A stretch of 64,000 nt of DNA, from assembly GCA_948567375.1 (NCBI GenBank), contig OX419755.1, forward strand, positions 81,672,218 through 81,736,217, in the 5' to 3' direction. This stretch comes from Lunularia cruciata (taxonomy: Eukaryota > Streptophyta > Marchantiopsida > Lunulariales > Lunulariaceae). The translations under genes were made by a program, and so were the position numbers. Each line of letters opens with the position of its first letter. Positions within the stretch are counted from its first letter, which is position 1. Of the stretch, positions 59,301-64,000 are shown piece by piece. Under the pieces are notes generated by a model, which was given only the letters and a program-made list of their open reading frames with translations, searched no databases and was not told the origin of the DNA.

Positions 59301-61591
59301 TGCTAAAATGAGAGCAAAAGGTATAACATCTGGGTATTGAGAATGATATTGGCATTTTACATAGCTGGCTTACCACTGAAAAGCAAAATAAGGTATGTGG
59401 TTCAAGGTCTGAACTACACAATTAACATAAAACATATATGACATGATAATCATATGATAGCAAAGCGTCTCGGTTCTGAAGAAAATAAGACCAGAATGAC
59501 ATATGTCACGTTCTTGCTGCCTTTGGATGTGAAGTGATACGGAGATAATTGAATACCTGCAGCTCGTATGTATGACTTCCATGGAATTTCTCGGGTGAGA
59601 TTTCCCCAATGTAATTGAAGAGAATTTTGAAAGCTTCATCGGTCGAAGGGGTAGATATCCTGATATTCTCCGGTTCTGGAAGTCCATGATCTTCACACAC
59701 GCTTTTGATTTGCGAAGTTACCAGATACCTGATGGACATCGACGGTACATAGAAGTCACGAAATACTCCTTTGCTCCATATGTCATCGAGGATGATAAAC
59801 ACTTTTTGATCAAAGTGTGGACTTGAAAGAATGGCCCTCAGATGATCCCTGTTATGGTCTCGAAGGCTCTTGCCACCCTCTTTAATCTCTGTCGGATCTC
59901 CATCACGAAACAAATCTCTGAATTTGCGATTCAAACCGTGTGGTGGCCGCCGTCTCCACCTCGTTAGTCCTTGAATGAGTTCATCAAGTCTCTCCGCAAT
60001 CTCACACTCTGATTCCCTCAAGTTTCCATCACGATCATCTTTGAGAGAGCAAGGCCCGCAGCAAATGAAAAAGACACAGTCAGGAGTCCATCCTTCAGCT
60101 CCATCATCACTTGTATCTGGTTCAACAGCGCCATACTCTGGACTCTTACCCTTGTCCAGGGTCCTCGCAAGATCAGTATAGTGCTGTGCTACATACTTAG
60201 CCATGCTGCTTTTTCCTGTACCCGGTCCTCCATGTAAGTTTACCACACGCTTTTGGCACTTGGCTGACCCGATTGCAGCGGTCAAACGAATGAAAAGCTT
60301 CTTCAACAGGACATAATTCGGGTCATTTGTAAATGGCAGCTGGTAAGGATGTTCATGTGATTCTTCATCACAACCGTTGATGATGTTCTTTGAGCCGCGA
60401 AAGCTTCTTGAACTGCGGGACACCAACTTGTTCCCTGGTTCTTGTATACAATCATTGATGAAGTTCACCAAGGCTTGGTAACTGCTTGACGTGGGGGATA
60501 CCACCTTGTTCACCGTATGGTGGTTGGCCTCGGAGTCGAAATAGCAATGCTCTGCTCCAGCCGTGGCAGTAGCCTCCCCAACAAATATTGCATCCAACCT
60601 CTGCTGTGAAGGGCACCGGTAATTTACAGATCAGTAACTTCGAAGATGCTCTTCAGTTCGACACTTGGATTCCCTATTGTCGTGATGTTTGATACTTCAA
60701 ATGGGGAGGGTATTCACCCCTCAATGATACTAACAAGAACTTTGATTGGTCATTGAAAAATGGATCTCGAACAAAAAGGATCTAGCTGAAAGAATCAAAA
60801 AGATTGTCACGGGAATTCCCTAACCTGTAGTTGAAATCAAGGCCACAAAATATCAACCCACTACATACCACGGCGACGACAACGAAACTCTTCCAATTGT
60901 ACTTTTGTCGTAAGTGGTTGAATTCCTGTCCAAGTCTCGCCGCAGCTGTGCTAAGTTCTTGCAAGTGATCAGTTGAAGCACCGGCCTCAACTGCATGAGA
61001 ATAAAATTTGCGGATGAATGTGATCAACGAAGGCCCTAAGATAGATCTCATGGATATTAGTCTATTAGTGCTGTAATGGGTGTGGTTTACTACAAACTCT
61101 GCTAGTGATTTGGATCCGTAGTGCGGAGTACTAAAGTAAAATACCCCTCTTAAATTCTGCAGAAAACATTCAAGAGGGATATTCTTTTCTCGCCTGCCAA
61201 TCTGATGAGCTGCCTCTACGCATAACTTTTTAATAACAAGGCCACCGAGACAGTGCCCTACTAGTATCACAGGGTAGACTGCTCCTACTCCAGCCAAAGT
61301 AGTCAAATTCATAAGTATATTCTCACCCAAGAGCCCAAGGTCCATTCTACCTCTATCACGTGTTTGCACTAAGTGACCATCATACAGCACAGAGTAAATT
61401 CTAGACGAGGGAAAGTCCTTGGACAGCCATTCTGCTGGCCAGCACACAGAACCGTCTCGAGACATCCAGGATGAAATGTGGAAATCTTGTTCACTTGACT
61501 CAAACATGAATCCATGGAAAAAGATTATTTCCAAATGAATGTTGCCCCCGGCCGGTTCATGTAGAAGGTAAACGTTGTCGTTGAGCTGCAT
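55399..61591 (-). CDS. HNL-class immune receptor: alpha/beta-hydrolase, NB-ARC, helical region, TPR (1409 aa)
   Basis: Exons on the minus strand: 61591-60825, 60598-59557, 58787-58008, 57817-56670, 55891-55399 (4230 nt, in frame). Residues 1-255 are a SERAC1-like hydrolase: IIFFHGF (oxyanion loop), VGHCLGGLV (nucleophile elbow, Cys114 where Ser is usual) and STPHYGS (His157). A predicted hydrophobic stretch, VVVAVVCSGLIFCGL, closes the domain. Residues 370-860 are NB-ARC: P-loop GGPGTGKSS (379-387), kinase 2 VFIILDDIW (about 522-530), RNBS-B YLVTSQ (about 546) and an MHD-type motif MHS (about 746-748). Residues 864-1230 are all helical without a named repeat. About 1200-1409 hold four TPR-like units spanning the exon 4/5 junction, e.g. 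GDLGGALEDIERL and GDKEGAVEDVKSA. HNL proteins are described from Marchantia. By analogy this is a cytosolic or membrane-linked NLR sensing pathogens. The exon 2 acceptor is the weakest junction. Confidence 0.88.
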
Positions 61592-63640
61592 TCACGTTAC
61601 GGTATTTCAGCAGCAGATTAGTTAAAACCACTTAACCTGTAAATGAAAATAAATACTATAAATACATAAATACAGATATAAATACACATCGTTCTATGAG
61701 ATTCAATAATCAGAAAACTCAAAGCTTCATAAGATCCTCATTTTTCAATTTTCGCCAGTTTTGGGAAGTTGGGCCCAAATGGCTTCCACAAGAGAAACAA
61801 ATTGATCTTGGACTTATATACTCAAGCTATTCGAGTTCTAATTAAGAGGAATCGAAGGTAAGGTTTGTAGTGGAAATTGTGAAATGTAAATTTAAGATTT
61901 TCAGTCGTGTTTTGCGCAAATTGCGATAAATAAACTAACACAATTTTGATGTCTGACTAGCAAAAGTGAAAGCAAGATCCAAACCTTCATCATCCGGATC
62001 TGCGTGAATTATAAAAATTACAATGTTCGATATCATCGTCAGTTGAGTATAGCTCGAATTACAGCGAAATGTCAATTCTGGATGACCAAGTTTCAGTTAT
62101 GATTCATAATTTATATAATATATTTAGCCAACTACTAACTGTGATTGGGGTGAATATATAATAAAATAATTAGAACCAAATTAAAATTATATAAATATAC
62201 TAATATTTTACTCTGGCGGTAACCGCGCACAGGGGAGACCATGTTGGGCCATCGTCCTCCTCAAGCGACTCGATGCAATGCTCACCAACCTATTCCTCTT
62301 ATGACCTGGGTTAACGCGCAAATAAACCCTTGTGATACAGTTGGATATAGCAATTACTAAATTGCTCGTCAGGTTAGAAGGTAGTGAGCTTCTTTACGGA
62401 AATTACCTGTCTTGGGAGATCTTGGGGTCTTATGGGTAGTTGAGAACTGGAGCTTGCCCCAGACATTGCAGCTGATGCGCAGGTGCTGCCGGATCGAACC
62501 CGAAATATCGGTCTCGATTCGATCTATGATACTCCAGAAGTCTTTCAAATCAATAGATTGAATTGAGATTATGATATAATGAATGCTCCGACCTGGATAA
62601 ATATTCACGGAGGCGGGAAATTTATGACAAAACATATGAAATTTTCAACTGACTATGTCAACGGTTCATGACGCATGACATGTTCTAGAGCATCTCTGTA
62701 TGGTGAAACTATGTATGACTCATTTTACTGCAGAAAATCATACGTTGTTATTCTCTTTTTCAAATTGAGTTTGATCCTGCGTGTGATCATGCGTATCATC
62801 ACCTGAATTGACTTCTACGGAAGTATCTGTACAAGGCCTTTGCAATATTGACGTAAGTCCTGATATTGAGCAATCGTAATCTAGCAAATGAACTTAGCTC
62901 ATGAACGGTTCTGTATTTTGAGAAAGTTTCAAAAACTAACGATCAGTGCAAAACTCTATGCATCACTTCAATAGAGAAACCTGCTAACCGCAAGTGAGGT
63001 GTTGTAGACTTTCAGGACCTTGCATGCAGCTGCTCCGATAACACTGTCAACAGATTGAAAAGCACCTAAAAGCAGAGGAATTGAGAAACTGTACATCAAG
63101 AAACGATGTGAGTAAGCAACTCGCCAGAACTTCTCTAGTGAGCCAAAATATTTGATAGTGCATCAGCCACATATCGTCGCACTGCAATCCGTCGCCCTCG
63201 TGGAATCCCGATAATAGCTCTCAACTTCCAACAGATCAATAGCAACCCGTTGATAGCACTCCCTCCTTATTTCTTTCACTCTCAAGTATCCGTCGCACAT
63301 CCCCGTTTTCCTCTTTGAGCTCAACATCCACTTACAATTTTGCGTCCCAAGAGCCATCATAGTCCAGACGAGACCACGTACTAACCCGCCCGAAACAATC
63401 CCCAGTACTTCATGGAGCCGAAGAGAGAAAAAGAGACCAACGCGACTTCCGCGTTAATACAGTACTTGGTGAAACTTCTTCGCAGGCGACGGGCGATTAT
63501 TACGGTCAACGGCGGACCCAAAAGTCATCACTCTTCCGCAGCTGATAAGAGAGAATATCTGACAAGAGAGTCATATGGCATAACACGGATCCGGTATACG
63601 GTCATTCGCGGTCGCCTTCTTCTAGATCCGGTATATTTAT
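61592..63640. other. Upstream region of the HNL gene
   Basis: It contains the promoter and perhaps untranslated exons. A minus-strand stretch near 63050-62985 (IGAAACKVLKVYNTSLA) and an open frame at 63163-63360 look slightly protein-like, but no domain or clean splice chain links them to a gene. A G/C-rich pocket lies at 62215-62290. Confidence 0.4.
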
Positions 63641-63870
63641 ATTATTAATACATGAAATCAAATATAGAATATATTATGTTAATTATATTTGGGTTTTAAT
63701 CAAAATATTTCAAAAATAATTAAAAATTTTAATATTGTAAATTAAAAATATATATTATCTAAAAAATTAAAAATATATATTATAATATACATAGAATGAT
63801 AATTTGTATTTATTTTAAATTTTAAAAATCAAACTGTATAAATTTTAAATTTATTTATTAATAAAATTGA
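63641..63870. repeat. A/T-rich block
   Basis: About 230 bp of nearly pure A/T with repeated AAAAATATATATTAT units (63747 and 63769 regions). It may be a matrix-attachment-like or low-complexity spacer. No gene is visible. Confidence 0.7.
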
Positions 63871-64000
63871 GGCAACTCATCCCTCAAGAGTCATTAGCCA
63901 CCAAGATCCCCCGCATGACATAACTTGGACACCGCTGGTTCCCAAAACCCACCATTGGTTCAACCAAAACCTGCACGGTGGACATAAGCTGCCCGCAGTT

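Noticed and set aside
57817-61591. Hydrolase and NB-ARC parts as two independent genes
   Set aside because: The donor at 60824 and the acceptor at 60599 keep frame, and this domain pairing is known in liverwort NLRs. The junction is still flagged as the weakest.
63163-63360. Minus-strand frame as an upstream coding exon of the NLR
   Set aside because: The hydrolase domain starts normally at 61591, and no splice chain in frame links the two.

Overview
The window is nuclear DNA of a land plant. It holds three intact-looking, multi-exon protein genes set in a dense field of decayed retrotransposons. Introns have GT..AG borders, and the transposable elements are plant-type Ty3/gypsy elements with TGGTATC-type primer-binding sites. 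The third gene joins an alpha/beta-hydrolase domain to an NB-ARC ATPase. That architecture (HNL class) is known from liverworts such as Marchantia, so a bryophyte, and more narrowly a liverwort, is my best inference. It is not proven by the sequence.

Layout. 1-4.9 kb: minus-strand Ty3/gypsy remnants (element B2 inserted in the RNase H region of element A) next to a scrap of a non-LTR element. 6.3-10.3 kb: an 11-exon plus-strand gene for a 368-residue helical-repeat, probably organellar protein. 12.5-21.0 kb: a 14-exon minus-strand gene for AXR1, the regulatory subunit of the NEDD8-activating enzyme, convergent with the first gene. Its 2.4-kb intron is filled with duplicated repeats. 21.4-28.6 kb: three copies of one non-LTR retrotransposon family with a C-terminal restriction-like endonuclease: a 130-bp 3' scrap, a 3.07-kb near-complete copy and an old A/T-rich copy. 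The first two have clear target-site duplications. 28.8-44.6 kb: a decayed Ty3/gypsy element C on the plus strand followed by an inverted partial copy. The inverted copy carries a solo LTR of family A and a three-deep nest of solo LTRs. 45.0-53 kb: Ty3/gypsy element B, another LTR and a coiled-coil ORF relic. 54.2-61.6 kb: a five-exon minus-strand HNL-type immune-receptor gene of 1409 residues (hydrolase, NB-ARC, helical region, TPR), with a tandem duplication covering its last exon. 61.6-64 kb: intergenic, ending in an A/T-rich block.

The exon chains of all three genes were assembled by hand. Every junction keeps the reading frame and the totals divide by three (1107, 1665 and 4230 nt with stop), which is good internal support. 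AXR1 acts in neddylation of cullin-RING ligases. The HNL protein is expected to act in pathogen sensing. The helical-repeat protein is of unknown function. No tRNA, rRNA or CRISPR feature was seen.
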